From NCBI RefSeq assembly GCF_000001735.4, contig NC_003076.8, forward strand, positions 3,720,001 through 3,784,000: a stretch of 64,000 nt of DNA, in the 5' to 3' direction. The DNA is from Arabidopsis thaliana (Eukaryota; Streptophyta; Magnoliopsida; Brassicales; Brassicaceae). Numbering within the stretch: position 1 is the stretch's first letter; each line of letters starts with the position of its first letter. Position numbers and translations under genes: made by a program. The notes below the pieces were generated by a model, which was not told where the DNA came from, did no database searches, and saw nothing but the letters and a program-made list of their open reading frames with translations. Below are positions 1 through 13,814 of the stretch, piece by piece.

Positions 1-14
1 TTGTCTTTTACTAG

Positions 15-1125
15 CATCCCGATTCCATTTCCTATACTCGACTTCCATGGCCGGACGGTTTTGAAGGTAGCATGTGGGGATGAACACGTTGTTGCCCTCG
101 TTGGTCCTGGGGATATCCACAAAGACAACAGTTATGATGTATCCGTGCTGTATTCTTGGGGAAATAATCATCATGGCCAGTTAGGACTTGGAGATGGAGA
201 GAGCCGTGCAAGGCCTCAGACTGTGGAGACATTTAACCAGAAGTCGGGTCTTACAGTCTACGACATAGCTTGTGGTGCTCATCACACAGCTCTTCTCACC
301 TACAGGAAGGAGACACCTAAAGGACCAAGCATTTGCTGGACGTTCGGCTTTGGAGAAAATGGTCAGCTTGGGCATAGAAGTAACAAGAGCTCATCGCTTC
401 CAGAGCCAGTTTCAGATCTCCCAGAACACGCTTACTTAGTTTCTGTAGACTGTGGATTATTCCACACAAGCGTGGTGTCCTCTGAGGGATACGTGTGGTC
501 GTGGGGAATGGAAAGAGGATTAGGATTATGCCCCGATGTCAACTTCACAGAGGTGGAAGCAGGAGATGATAGTGTACCAAGAAAGATTTCAGGTGGGTCG
601 TCAAGATTTCGTGACCCGGTTCAGGTTTCTTGCGGGGCTGCACATACAGTTCTTGTGGTAGATGGTGGTTACAAGCTGTGGTCTTGGGGAAGAGGAAGAA
701 ATGGAGTGCTCGGAACTGGGAATGTTAGCGACTGTTATGTCCCTACTCTCGTCTTCTGGCCGAATGAGCTGAAACCTGAGAAAGAAGAAGTACCCGATGA
801 TGGAAAAAGCGCATCAACTGAGGAGATTAAACGGCTAGAATCAAAACTAATGGTGATGGAAAGATATGCAAGCATACTTCATGGATCCATATTCGGAAAA
901 CCTTTTAATGAAGAGGAAGATATCCCATATTCATTACGGGTTTCTGGGTATTTCGATATGGGAAAAGAGTGGGGAGAGATGCTGGAGAGTGCTGATAAGA
1001 GTCAGCTGATGAGGCTTCAAGCTTTCTATGAAGACATGATTGGTAGAGTTAAGGACAAGGTGTTGCAGAGAAGGATTCAGGAGATTATGAAAGATTGTCT
1101 TCAGTCTTCAGCCCCTAAATACTAG
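15..1125 (+). CDS. RCC1-repeat family protein, 3' end (5' truncated by window)
   Basis: An open frame enters from the left edge and stops with TAG at 1123-1125. RCC1 repeats fold into a beta-propeller used for small-GTPase regulation or protein binding; the partner here cannot be read. Visible repeats carry the typical core: YSWGNNHHGQLGLGD (about 150-205), WTFGFGENGQLG (about 337-373), VWSWGMERGLGL and LWSWGRGRNGVLG. After the propeller comes an acidic, probably coiled segment containing EEIKRLESKLMVMER. The first 14 bases (ttgtcttttactag) look like the pyrimidine-rich end of an intron, so the exon probably starts at 15, completing a split codon. The order fits At5g11580, from memory. The start codon and earlier exons lie outside the window. 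Confidence 0.9.
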
Positions 1126-4100
1126 TATCACTTGTTGCGTGCTAATAGCAATACCTTCACTTGAGCTGACAATAGTTTCGTCTTCAAATTCTGTGTGTTT
1201 TGTGCAAATGATGAGATAAAGGATTTGGTTTTGGTGTTAAATGTATTAATGGCCAAGTATTATGTCATTTTTTCTTTCATAGATTTTTATATCTTGTACA
1301 TAATATCCAAAATATGTGATGTTACTGTTACATCAAGATTGTAGGTTCAAACCATCTCTTATATATGTGTTGAAAATGTTGTCATGAATATCTAAAATCA
1401 TGAGTAACTATAATAATTAATAAACTCAGATAGATAAATAATTAAATAAGACAGGAGAGAACTTATCTTTAAAAAACCTACCAATTACTATGGTTTATAT
1501 TTCAAAACTCACTAAATTATTAAAAATTACAAAGTACTTATAAGATTCAAAAAGGTTATTTAATTAACATTTGCAAAAGAAGGGTCTGAGATCATTAATA
1601 GGAGTTAAAAAATTCCCTTAAAACTTTTTATTTTGGACAATTTCAAAATTAATTTTTTCTTGAAAAAATAAATTAAAATTTTATTTTGAGGAAGCCCTCG
1701 AAAATAAACCAAACAAAGAAAAAATCCTTATCTAGAATCAGTCCAGAAATGATCTTATTTTACTTTATTGTTTAAAAAATTATTGGAACTGTAGTATCAC
1801 ATCATCCACCAACCAGTGCAGGACAAGAAAAAATCATCTAACAAGGCAACAACCATTGCAATGTCCTTTCGTATTAAATTCTCCAATATATAATGTCAAT
1901 GTAATCATTTTATTGCCAACTCACTATTAATGTAAGTAGAAATATATAGAATTCGAATTTAGATGCTGAGTTTGGAAAGGATTACTATACGCGTTTTAGA
2001 AGTTCTTTATAATTAGTATGGAAGGAAGGTCTCAAATTATATAGTTTTTTGTATTTTCTAGTTAAGAGAAATTAAACATAATTAATATCTTTAGAAGTTG
2101 GTATATATGTATATTGCTAATACCTAATGACATGTTTACTCTTCATTATGCATTTCTCAAGCTATATTCCCCTGTGGGAGAATAGTACATCAATAATGTA
2201 TTACTTGTATTAATACTGGGGGGAAAAACATACATTTTTTTGCTAAAAAAAGAAAGTGCGTCAATAGATAATTAATCTGAAATCATTGAATACACTTATA
2301 TTTACAAAAGAAAAAGTGCTAACTAGTTGACAAAATAAAAGTGTTAACTATGGCCATTTGCATTAACTAAATATAAATTTTAAATAACTTTGCTAGCTAA
2401 CTATTATACGATTTGATCATTTAGTTAATTATACTAGTAACTGAAACTAATATACGGTACGCGTTTTTAAAAATAAAATAAATTGGCTAGATATATATGC
2501 AACAGCTGTTGCAAGATTAATATATTTGTGTTATTGTTTGATTTTTCGTGGTTTTTTATTTTGGGAAAAAAAAATATGTATCTTTCGTGATTTTTCGTTG
2601 TTTTACATATGTACATCAGTACATTGCGTCGTAGTCTATATTGTGATTAGATTTACGTATATTCATCTGAATTAATCTAATTCAGACAAGCGTATACTAA
2701 TCCATATAGTCTAGTGCGTCATAGTATATATAGAACTTTGTTTTTTCTAAAATGAGTCATATATGAATATGTTCTATACAATTTTTATTATATATCTGAA
2801 GCGGCATGTCTGTTGGATAAAAAAAACCCAGAAAAAAGGGTCATGAGACACAACTTCTATCTCGATTCGAACCACTTAATACCTGAATACAGCCACACAC
2901 ACAAATTCAAATGTGTTGGACACACGGAAGCATATACGCAACGTATATTTAATACATTGATGTATTATTCTTTGTTTTATTATCTACATTGTACTAGTTT
3001 TATATTTTAATTTAGTTATTAGGTTTTTTTTTGTTCCATTATTTTCTTATTATTAGTTGTTTTACTGTGCCAATTTCAACCTAACAGAGGGAGGTGTACT
3101 GGTGCCAATTAGCTTGTGCACAAGGAAATGGTCGGCTGAACCATATATAGCTGGAGTCTGGAGAGGTGAGCTGGCTATCTTTAGAATGCCTTGTTGGAGC
3201 GAGGAGGCTTCATTCCAGAAATTTTACATATTGGTTTGAGTGTTAGATATATTTTAAATTAGGTGGATATAAATAATAGAAATTAGGATTTAATACTCTT
3301 ATAAGTTTTATTTAGAAATTATGAAGAATTTAAAATTTTTGTATTCTAGAAACAAGATCAGGTACGCCTAAACTCTATTCGATCATTTTTTGTCTCAAGG
3401 TAGCTAAATAACACGGAATGCATTTAAGCAGCTTATGTGGTTTCATTGGTTGATATCAAGCGTCTAAATCGATCAGTTTCAACAAATGGTTAAGCCATCT
3501 AACTAGCTGTTTAGATGGTTGGACGAGTGATTAAGCCATTTTTTTGCTCAATCAAACGGTCTAGATACTCAAAACGTTCTAATTCTTATGCAAAATAATT
3601 TATTAATATGCATATACCTATGTATTATCTAATTTATTTTGTTAGATATTTTCTGCTCTATATTAAATTGTAGAATAAGCTAATTAAAGTGAGCGCAACT
3701 TTGGATAGTAGTAGTATTTTATAATCTATATAAATTATATAGCCATGTAGTGTAAATTGTCAAATGTTTATTGTAATTTTCTTTTAAAATTTATCTTTTT
3801 CAACACTATTATATGATTGTCTATCAACTATTCGATACCTATAATCGCTTAGACATTACACGTTAAATTACTACCTATTGTCTAGCACTTTTTGCATATT
3901 ATAATAATACTCAACATTACTAAATCAAGTAGCACTAACCCAAGATATTTGTACAAAACAATAATTAAAAGCATCCTCCTTGAAATAGCAACCGGCAAAA
4001 AAAGGTTTTCCACAAAGAATATTGTCTTTTAAAAGGCAATGCTTTGATTAATACGGACGTATTAGAGTTTATAAAATTGTATGTTGCTATTGCCATGGGT

Positions 4101-7100
4101 CTTTGCTGTTCTCATTATTGTCCTCTTTTTTTTTTTTTTTGCTTTGTGATCTTTTTACATATATACAATAAAAAACATTAATTATTATATGTTAATTCAA
4201 CATACAATAAAAGTATATATTCTTCATAATATATCAATTTTAATTTGTTAATACAGAAAGATAATGGACGAAAAAGAAGATAATGGACAAAAGATTTGGA
4301 GATATAATGGTACATGCACATTCATAAGATTCTAAATGTATATTTCTATGTTTTTAGGTAGGATACAATTGTCTCAAACGTTAAACTTTTGGCGTTCATA
4401 TGTTTTAATAGATAAGCAAATCACATTTGCAATTTAAAATTCTACATAAATTTTATCATTACAAAGTAAACGCACATTGCATTTGGCGTTTGCTGTTATA
4501 GTTTACATAACCGGATGAATACGCCAAATAACATGCATGGCTGACCGACCGTTAAATCAGTTTTCTAGCCTAATATTTATTAGTTTATTCTAATGATTTA
4601 TATATGTAAATTCAACTCTAATTAATGGTCACCGTCAATTAAATTAGTCCACTAAACGTGATTAACCTGCCGACTTACTTGATCCGTAGATATTTAGACC
4701 AAAGCATATTAGTGGAGAATTTCAAGTGGTTCAGATACCCTTTAATTTTTCAGCATTTGTAAAGTCATTTTTGACGATTTTGGTCGAAATCTAAAAATAA
4801 AGTACTAAAGGAGTCAATAATTCCTTTTCCGTTTTTGGAGTTTAGCATAGTCCCATCATTAGACACAGATAAATTTGATTTAAGAATTTCAATACCTCAC
4901 AAAAGATATGCAAGAAAGTTATGTCGGATCCACTCTAGATTTGCGTGGTATACTGTCGTTAATAAAACCTAATGAATTAATTTAATTATTCGTTAATAGT
5001 TAGTGGGGAATATATAGGTAGGGGCTACGTTTCGTGGATATAAAATCCAATGAAACCGTCAAGTTATTATGAACCAAAATCAACTCAATCTGACATTGAT
5101 CGAATCATATTAAACTAGGTGAAGGGATGGTCTACACTAACTTAGTACTAATTTTCTTTAGCAGTCTAGTTTTAAGTTAGGTTAAGGGATGGTCCTGAAC
5201 TAATCTGATATTTAGTGAGGTGTTTAAATAGAAAACATATATCGGTTTGCTTGTACGAGTCAGGTTACCTCTTTTGAATATATTCCCTGATTACGAAGAA
5301 TTATCTCACTCGGGGTCGGAACTCTGATTGCTGAGTCAAATTTTTATATAGTTGTATATTTTGTTCATGCTTTTACTATTGATCATAGATTTGCTAAAAG
5401 AACGTGGAATTAAGCGCTGCTAAAATCCATTAATCCGTTAATAATATCCACCAGAAAAAAAAAAAAAGATACTATATAAAAGGCAATGTAAACATGAAAC
5501 AGCTAGAGAGAAAAAAAAACACGTAACAACTAATTAACTGTTATACAATGTCATTTTTTCACTCTATACATTGACTAAAAAAATGGAATATTATATATAA
5601 AAATCATGATATATAATTAACAGATAAGAATATGAATCATTGTTCCATGTCCCACCCTCTCGTAAGAAAGTCTTAAGGTGTAAATCCAAAATCTTTAATA
5701 TGTTTTAAACGGTGTCAGTGACATCATTACTGTATTTGTTTGGTAAATGGTAACAACAGTCTCTATCTTTATCTTTAACCAGAAAAAGACACTAGTCTTT
5801 ATCCTGGACGAAGCTTGTCGTTGTATATCTTATTATAAACAAGATATCATGTTGTAATCTACAAAAACTTTTGGAGTTTGCAAACTATTAGACACATTTT
5901 ACATTTTATTAAAGAGATCAGCATAATTGATATGTAACCTCAAGTAGCATAACAATGACTAAGACAGTTTAATTTCATGGATATTCCACTTTAGACCAAG
6001 TAGTTTATGGATCATCACATCTCTTTTTCATGATTATAATTATCCTAAAAACGAGATGTTGGAAGTTAAAAAGATATGCCTGTGACAGGACTAAATATGT
6101 CATATTATGATCATTCGTCATTCTTGTCATATAGATTCAAATAAATATTAAGCTAGCCTACATTTATTTTAGGGGTAATTACTTTTTCGTGTCAACTAGT
6201 TCCTTTTAGTTTTTTAAGCTACATTTACATTTCGTCTTTCGAAAATAACATTCTCATTTTGCTTTAACAGAATTACCCTTGAATTAATTTGTCTTTTTAA
6301 ACATTGGACGTTAAAAAATAAAAATGTCGATGGATGCTGTTCACATTTGTAGAGTAATAATTAACGGACATTCTCAGTTCGAAAACTTTTAACAAACTTT
6401 CAACACTTTTCAAAATTTCTTGTTTATTATTGTAGTATATATTTCCAATAATATCACTATAAACTTTAGTTCTTTAGAAACTTTTTCAGTAAGTTTTATT
6501 TCTTTCACACGTTTTTAGAAACTTTAAACTTTCATAAGTTTCTCATGTAAAACATTGCAAGTCGTTTTCATCATTCAGTGATAGTTTTCAATTTTTTTTG
6601 TGTGAATAAAAAAATAAATCTAAATCTTAGATGACAAAATCTAAACTCTAGCTCCAAATGATCATCTTATATCTTGAGAACAAAAAAAATCATAAACCCT
6701 AATACCAAAATCTTAAATCCTATTTAGCTTCTTAATTTAAGCACAAGCAAATAGTGACGCCACAACGGTGGTGGTACGACAAAAGTTCGGCTATAAAGAA
6801 AATTGGATGTGGAGACATAAAATGAAGAGAGGAGGAACTCCCTTTAGGGATCCAAGTTATATGTGGAAATTAAATAGATGCTCATTCATTTTAATATTAA
6901 TCTATTTCTTGATATATACATTCTTTTTTATTTGATGATCATTATGAAATTTTGATAAATTAGTCTTTAATCTTAACATATCGTAGAATAAGAACACAAA
7001 CAAAAAAAAGTCATCTGTGGAGCTGGCTAATCAGATCTGAATTTATCATAAGCCTTTCTCTTTTTAATTCTAAAATAGAACGAGTTGTATGATATTTGTG

Positions 7101-7710
7101 TGGCCTATATTGTCTAACAAATTTTTTAAAGTGGGAAATTATGGTCATTAACATACTAATAGATGATAATAAAGTATTGCATGGATGTACATATGTGGCT
7201 GTGTATTGTTTGCGTCAGCTTGGACAAGTTGCTCTTGCTTTGTGTTTTCCCTCATTTTTTACCCTAACTCACATTCTCCGTTCCATTTATGTCGACAAAA
7301 CAAAAATGAATGGGATAGTGAGACTCTAATTTACAATTAATGGTTAAAGATATTTCCTATAATTTTAAAAAAAAAACTTTTTTTGTCAAAGAAAACAAAA
7401 ACAAAAACATTGAACAGTTTTTTAAATTTTGATGATTTGCATTATTACAATATCATAAAGTTAGTGGACTTTTATTTATCGCTTATTCATTTGATGATAC
7501 TTACAAAAAAATCACTTTATTTTCCCTTCTTTTCCGACAAAAAAACCCGATATTTATATATTACAAAAAAAAAACACAAATAGAGTTTTGTACACGTATC
7601 ATTATGGAGCTCACACCCGCTCCAAAAAAAAAAAAAAAAAAAACCTTTCTTAGCTAACACCAAAAAACTCAAAAAAAAAACAAAAACAGCAAAGGGTTTT
7701 AAAAACGTGA
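1126..7710. other. AT-rich intergenic spacer, no supported gene
   Basis: About 6.6 kb of AT-rich DNA with many stop codons and homopolymer runs. The first few hundred bases should hold the 3' UTR of the RCC1 gene. Open frames at 2813-3010, 3057-3239 and 7096-7329 lack codon bias, domains and plausible splice partners. A short GC-richer island lies at 3080-3230 and a diverged direct repeat at 5114-5210. No tRNA, terminal inverted repeats or transposase reading frame was seen. Confidence 0.6.
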
Positions 7711-7790
7711 TTAAACAAAACATTATGGCAATGATACAAAATAAACTGTTTTAAACAAAACATTATGGTAATGATACAAAATAAACTGTT
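7711..7790. repeat. 40-bp tandem duplication at the 3' end of the AP2/ERF gene
   Basis: Positions 7711-7750 and 7751-7790 are the same 40-bp unit side by side, differing at one base (C at 7729, T at 7769). The right copy supplies two bases of the stop codon of the minus-strand AP2/ERF gene, so the duplication lies in its 3' UTR and touches the coding end. The near identity suggests a recent event. Confidence 0.9.
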
Positions 7791-8499
7791 AGAGATCCCA
7801 TGACAAGCCATGGCCAAAATTAGGGCTAATTCCGTGACCATAGTTATCTTCGGACGACTGTCCCCACGGCGGCGGATATAAACAGTAGTCAACTGAGTCA
7901 TAGAAGACAAACTCGTTCCCAAGGTTAGCCGAGTCGACGTCGTAACTCGCCCCGAGACTTGGAAGCTCCACAATCTCACCGAGCTCCTCCGACTCAGTCC
8001 TCGAGAGGTCCATCACCAACACAAGAGACTCGAGCGAAGACGTAGAAGACAAAGACGACGACGAAGACGTGGAAGATGAAAACGACGTCGTCGGTTCCAT
8101 GTGAGCTGCTTTAAGAGCTGCTGTCTGAATGTCTCGAGGGCTTAATGAAACGGGTCGAGGGAATGAGTCAGCGAGTTCAGGGAAGTTTAGTATAGCGGCC
8201 GTTCCTTTAATGCTCAGAGCCGCCACGTCGTGTGCACGCGCCGCCATCTCCGGCGTCGGGAAAGTTCCCAGCCAAATACGTGATTTCTTCCTCGGCTCAC
8301 GAATCTCCGACACCCATTTTCCCCAGTTCCTCATCCTTACTCCGCGATAAACAGGGTGTTTACCGGAGTCTCTCCCACGTTTAGTCTTCTTCTCGCTTTG
8401 CTCAGCTTTGCTTTTGTCACTCACTGAGTCAGACTCCGAGTTAGGGACAAGAAGCTGAGTTACTCTCTCCGAGCGGAGGCTGTAGTATTCCTCTGCCAT
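7789..8499 (-). CDS. TINY2: AP2/ERF transcription factor, DREB A-4 / TINY type
   Basis: This intronless gene encodes a 236-residue nuclear DNA-binding protein. One AP2 domain spans about residues 50-108 ([19 protein letters not shown], then [20 protein letters not shown]). Val63 and Glu68 fit the V14/E19 signature of DREB proteins, which bind DRE/CRT (CCGAC-like) elements in stress-gene promoters. A basic stretch KKTKRGR (about 37-43) just before the domain is a likely nuclear signal. A serine-rich tract (about 140-160) and an acidic C-terminal half are typical of activation regions. The start is the ATG at 8499-8497; a TATA-like box lies about 260 bp upstream. The short A-4 architecture and chromosomal order point to TINY2 (At5g11590, from memory); other TINY paralogues are the alternative. 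Confidence 0.93.
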   Translation of the reverse strand: MAEEYYSLRSERVTQLLVPNSESDSVSDKSKAEQSEKKTKRGRDSGKHPVYRGVRMRNWGKWVSEIREPRKKSRIWLGTFPTPEMAARAHDVAALSIKGTAAILNFPELADSFPRPVSLSPRDIQTAALKAAHMEPTTSFSSSTSSSSSLSSTSSLESLVLVMDLSRTESEELGEIVELPSLGASYDVDSANLGNEFVFYDSVDYCLYPPPWGQSSEDNYGHGISPNFGHGLSWDL

Positions 8500-8755
8500 T
8501 GTGTTAGCTTAGGCACAAGTATCGTACAAGTCTATTATTCTGATTGCTTTTTTCGATTCGGATCCCGAGATTAATGCAAATAAAAAGAAATAGCTAGGCT
8601 TCAGGGGGAAAAATATATAAGTTTGAGAACTATTCAAAATGAGGAAAAAAAACAGGGCAGTGAAGTGTGATGAAGAAATGAGAGAGAAACTTTGATATGA
8701 GAAGAGAAAAATGTTGGTAAAATTTTGGCTATCATTTCTCAGTCACTCAAAATAT

Positions 8756-8765
8756 TTATATATGC
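8756..8765 (-). promoter_or_regulatory. Probable TATA box of the AP2/ERF gene
   Basis: Read on the minus strand this is TATATAAAT-like, about 260 bp before the ATG of the AP2/ERF gene, implying a 5' UTR of roughly 220-230 bp. This is motif and spacing only. Confidence 0.4.
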
Positions 8766-11700
8766 ATTAATATATTTGGGTACGGGTTAGAAGAGAGGGA
8801 ATGGGACCAAAAACAATGCAATAAGTCTAATTGAATAAAGGAAATGGACCCAGTGGCTCCATTTATTTTTGTTTTTCTCACAGACCCACTCTATTTCTAT
8901 ATTGTGAATATATTGTTATTAGTATAAAACGACACACTTGGGGTCACTGTTTGCTTTAATATTTTTCCCGGTTCTTAAAATCTCATTATGCAACTAAATT
9001 AGGAAAACAAAATACTTTTCAGTATATTAAAAGATTATGAGACGACCATATTTAGAAGGGCAGTGTTGAAAAGAGATTTTGTCTCGGCCGGGTACGTAAA
9101 TTATATGAAAGTTGTCTCCGAGATGAACATGATGAGACAAGCCTTTTTTGTTTTGTGTGGTAAGATAATTTTCACCTCAGTTTTACTGTTTAATTATCCT
9201 TTACCTTGATCTTCGACTCATTGGATCATACATTCCTATTTACATATTGGTATATATATATGCTCATCATGTGAAGGCAATATGTATCCACATATATGAT
9301 ATGCCATAATTGCAATTTAGTTTTGATCAGAATTAATATACATATTATTTACACGGATATAGAGTTATTGTCTTTCAAATTTTGATTTTCTATAAACATA
9401 TTATATGAATGTCAACAGTTTTTGAAGATTTATTCAGGAAATTTTTTTAGTAAGTATCATATGTTTACTTTAGTTATATATATCGAGGGCTAATTAAAGG
9501 AACTTGTCTTAACCAATAAACCATATGCTTCGAGGCTAAATTTTAAATTTTGGAGAAATTTGTAACTGAGTGTTTTTTTTCGAGACACCAAATGGTGTGT
9601 GATTAATTGCACAATTTGTACTGATTTCATTTGAGAGGATATTTTATACTTAGACTTGAAAAGGTGTACTAAAGGGGGTTTAACCGTAAGTAAATTGATA
9701 ATTAATACCTCTGTCCTGGTCTTAGAAAATATATGGGCGTAAGACCCATAAAAGAAAGAAATCTACCAGCCAATTGATATTAATTAGGTTAAAGTTGCTT
9801 CCAAACTAAAAAAAAAAGCCCCCAAAATTAGAGGTACAATATTGCAAATAAAGAAAAGAAGTTTGTAGAGGAAACTTCAAGAAATTTTAAGGGACAATAA
9901 CTTGTTCAATCATGGGGTCGTATTTGCGTACCTATAAGGAAGGACGAGTGTCTGTCAAATATACACATACACTAAAGTCTTTTAATAATCATGCCAAAAA
10001 AATGTCTCTTAATGACGAAAAAATAATGTCTCTTAATAATCATTTTGGATTTTTCACAAGTAATAGCAATGTCTAAGTACTTGCAATGAAGAGAATTGTT
10101 TGTATTTTCGCCTCTCGTTTCAGCAATACGTATATGCATTTTATATTGATCATATACGTAATACTAATTAACAATAATATTGATCATCTTAAGTTTACTA
10201 AAAAAAAAAAAAAACTGGTCAACAAAGGTTTTAGAGTTTACAAGTTTCTAATTCAAAAATTATTGACATGAATATATTGACTCTTGCTTTATATTTATCC
10301 TAGTTAAACAGATTTTATGTGAGATTCTTACAAGTCTATTTAAGACGAGAACGAAAATAGTTTAATTGTTTTGAAAATATTGTTAGAACACGAGAACAGT
10401 TTATGAAATCAATCGGATTACAAAACCATTAAATAATTTTGAAACCTCTATTTAAAAGTCAAAACTAACTAGTAATGAATGAAAAAATAGAAAAAAAGAA
10501 AAATTATTCACTATATTTCAAAATATAAGATGTTTTAATTAAAAAAGAACTTTTTTTTATTTTTAAAACCTTTATTTTATATTTGATTTAATAAAATTCA
10601 ACTAATAATATAAAATACTGCATAATATAAATGGTCACAAATAACAAATATATTTAAATTATCTATAAACTTGGAAAACATCTTGTAATATGAAACCAAA
10701 TAAAATGTCTAAAACATCTTAGATTTTATCAGCTATAAAGGATTTAATTTTTTTTTGGGTAAGGATCTTTAAAGGATTTTAATTATGCTATTTGCCTTCG
10801 TATCCGTTATTCCATTTTACAAGATTGTTCAAGCTTCTTTTTACTCATTTCAGACACTGACCATTAATGAAGACCTTCGCAATAAACGAAGCAGACCCAC
10901 TTGTAAATAGAGGGGAAAAAACATCTTTATGTAATTTACTTTATTTTATTTTTGGTCAATTTTATTTGTGTTTATTTAGGCAGACAAAACCAAATATCTA
11001 TATCTTCCGACTATGGTTTTATTAGGCAAAATAAAATAAAATAAAATACAGAGACTATAAAGGCGATTTTTTTTCAAAGGGTCCAAAATAAGCCTTTTGG
11101 AAATAGAACTTTTCATCTTCTTCTTCTTTCTTTTTTATACAGGAAAGAGACATGTTCTTGGTTTGTGTTCTCGTCATTTGGTAAGATTTTAGAGATATAT
11201 AGTACGGTCAAAGAACGTTAAATAAAAAGAAAAGGGGTCAAAGAACGTTAACAAACAAACATTATAGGGTCTGAGTTCAATTATTATACAATCTCTGGTA
11301 TTTTCTTACGATTTTGTGAACTCTTTTTTTTTTTTTTTTTTTTAACGATTTTGTCATAATTTGTATTGGATAGATCTGTGATGGAATTTTATTTAGTTTT
11401 ACAGAAAATCAAGCCAAGTCTGTTAAACAAATTTTTTCTCAATTTTTGAATATTAAATTTTTCAACTGCAACATTTTTTTACAAAATGTACACTGATATT
11501 TTCCCATTTATTTTACCACCTCACATCATTTTTTTTTTTTTTTTTTACGTTTCTGATAAGGCATAATAATATTTTGTAAGTTTCTTACAGTTTATTTCAC
11601 CCGTTTCTATCACGTAAGTTGTCCTATCGTTAGACCATCCCAACTACAAAAACTAAAGTGATAGTAGATGGAATACTAATTAGACTTGAGGTGGCTTAAT

Positions 11701-13814
11701 TAATTTTACGGAGGTATACATTGTGTTGTTTTCAGACGAAAACACATTTATATTGAAGTTAGAGAATATACATATATATGCTCTCCAGATTCTTCTCTGA
11801 CGAATAAGCATAGAATTAAATTGAAGTTAATATCATATGGTGTGTAGTTTTATTCCCTATTCAACATATATATGTATCACTATCTTGTGTATGTTCCATT
11901 GAGAGACAAAAATTGACAGACAGAGAAAAATAAGACACGTCGAGATGTAGGACATTTACTCTTAACATGTTTTTGCTTTAGAGAGTATAGTACTAGTCAA
12001 CGAAACACGCAAATGATTGTCATTATGACCCATAAAAATCTTGAATTGCTAAAAGTATTCTAATTAATCAAATATTGGTCGATGAAACATGGAAAACGAT
12101 ATTAATCTGCTTCGCTATCTTTGTTGATTTAACAACGTAATATATGCTGATGAAAAATACAAAAACGTACGGTATCAGTTAATTAGTTCAAAACCCCTCT
12201 TTGTATCATTGCGGTCGTTATCGTATCATATTTTGGATTCGACCTTGATAATACGTGTCAGCTATTTCATTTTAGATTGGGACTGACAAAAATAATTAAG
12301 AATCATGACTCGTTGTCATGAAGATTTTACATAAATTTAAGATTTTATTGGTTTTAGAATAAATGAATTTAGTATAATGTACAAATTTGTTGAAAAATCT
12401 AAAACACCGACACGACTGTGTGATGGAGATAATAGGAACATTAGCCCGAATACGACGATTATACGACCAATTGTCACGCGAGCTTAGCAATATTGGTTAA
12501 TTCAGATGAATTAGCACGAAATTATTTGATAAGTAAAATCAAAATCAAGTGCACGCAGTTACGAATCTTGGTGGTCAATTAAATAACGGAATACATAAGA
12601 TATTTTTCATTTACTCTACAGAAAATTATACACTCATGATTCCCTATAATGGAAGAGAAAAACAGTCGACAAAAAAAATAACCTACATCATATACACTCA
12701 CATCAGTATTATAGAAAGTCATATTATTGGGATTGACGATGTATGAGTAATCGTTTGATTGCTACTATTTATTTTAAGATTGTTGATAGATAAGTGTGAC
12801 CAGTCTTAAAAAAGACTGTGACCACTCTAGGGAATTCATTTCATTACCGTTATAAAAATCATTTAATAAGATTAGACCTTTCGATGTATTAGATGATTCT
12901 TCAATTACCTTTTTCTAATCCATGACACACATATATAACTATGACAGGTTAAAATGATGAAAAGTTAGAAATCATAAGATTGTGTAAGAGACGGACAAAA
13001 CATACAAAGAAAACATGATCCTGACTCAAAAAGTACATCAAATATCAACAGTCAAAATTCACCATCACCATTTATTGTTGCCCACTTCTAGTTTTTTTTC
13101 TTTCATTTACACCCAATTTTTCGGCAGAGAAAACAAATCATTATTGAAAGAAGATATTCAGGGAAATTGAAGAAGGTCTTGACTATTGAGTGCCTGACTA
13201 TTTCGACAGCTTCAGTCCTGCTGCTAGTTTGTCACATGCAATTGCTTGTTTCATGATATAGTAGCCGCACAGTGACTTTGATCAATATTTTCCAAAAAGT
13301 TGTTTTTAGAGGCACACAATTAAAATCTTCTGAATTTTATATTGGTAGATGACATTTTCGGCTGTGTAATAGAATTTGTTTCTAAGTCGTTTAAGAGAAA
13401 CAAATGGTTAGAGATTAGGATGGTTTGAATATGAATATATTAACTAAAACTGAATATTTCTTGAAAAAATTAACCAAACAAATTTTCAAAAGTTTAGCTC
13501 CTAATTAAGAAAAGAGATGGCGAAAGAAACATTAAACATATAGATTCTGTAATCTTGTGAGATGAAACTTGTCAGGAAAAGTGATGCTGTGTTCATGAAA
13601 GATCAAATGATTAAGGATATAAAAAAACTATGGAAGACTCATAGATATGAAAATTTGATCAATTCAAAAGTTATACTATTCATGCTTTACTAAAACTTTA
13701 TACTGAACTATTGTGTCATGGTACATCCTCAATCATGAACAACATTTTGAGCATATACAGCAACGATCTCTGAGCACTTTATTCGATTTTTTCCTAATAA
13801 CAAGTTTGTATGGT
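8766..13814. other. AT-rich intergenic spacer, no supported gene
   Basis: About 5 kb between the promoter of the AP2/ERF gene and the 3' end of the next minus-strand gene. It holds long A/T runs (for example 11324-11342 and 11529-11546) and a 16-bp direct repeat carrying a GTCAA W-box-like core (11206-11221 and 11236-11251). Open frames at 10086-10271, 12296-12490 and 12549-12746 show no domain or coding bias. Confidence 0.6.

Noticed and set aside
2498..2513. 16-bp perfect palindrome TGCAACAGCTGTTGCA
   Set aside because: About one such palindrome is expected by chance in 64 kb, and nothing nearby gives it a role.
2860..2885. tRNA T-loop-like word (GGTTCGAATC on the minus strand)
   Set aside because: No D-arm, anticodon arm or acceptor stem can be drawn around it.
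3195..3225. Possible miR165/166-like sequence
   Set aside because: Only about 12 bases match and no pairing arm with a star sequence was seen, so no miRNA is called.
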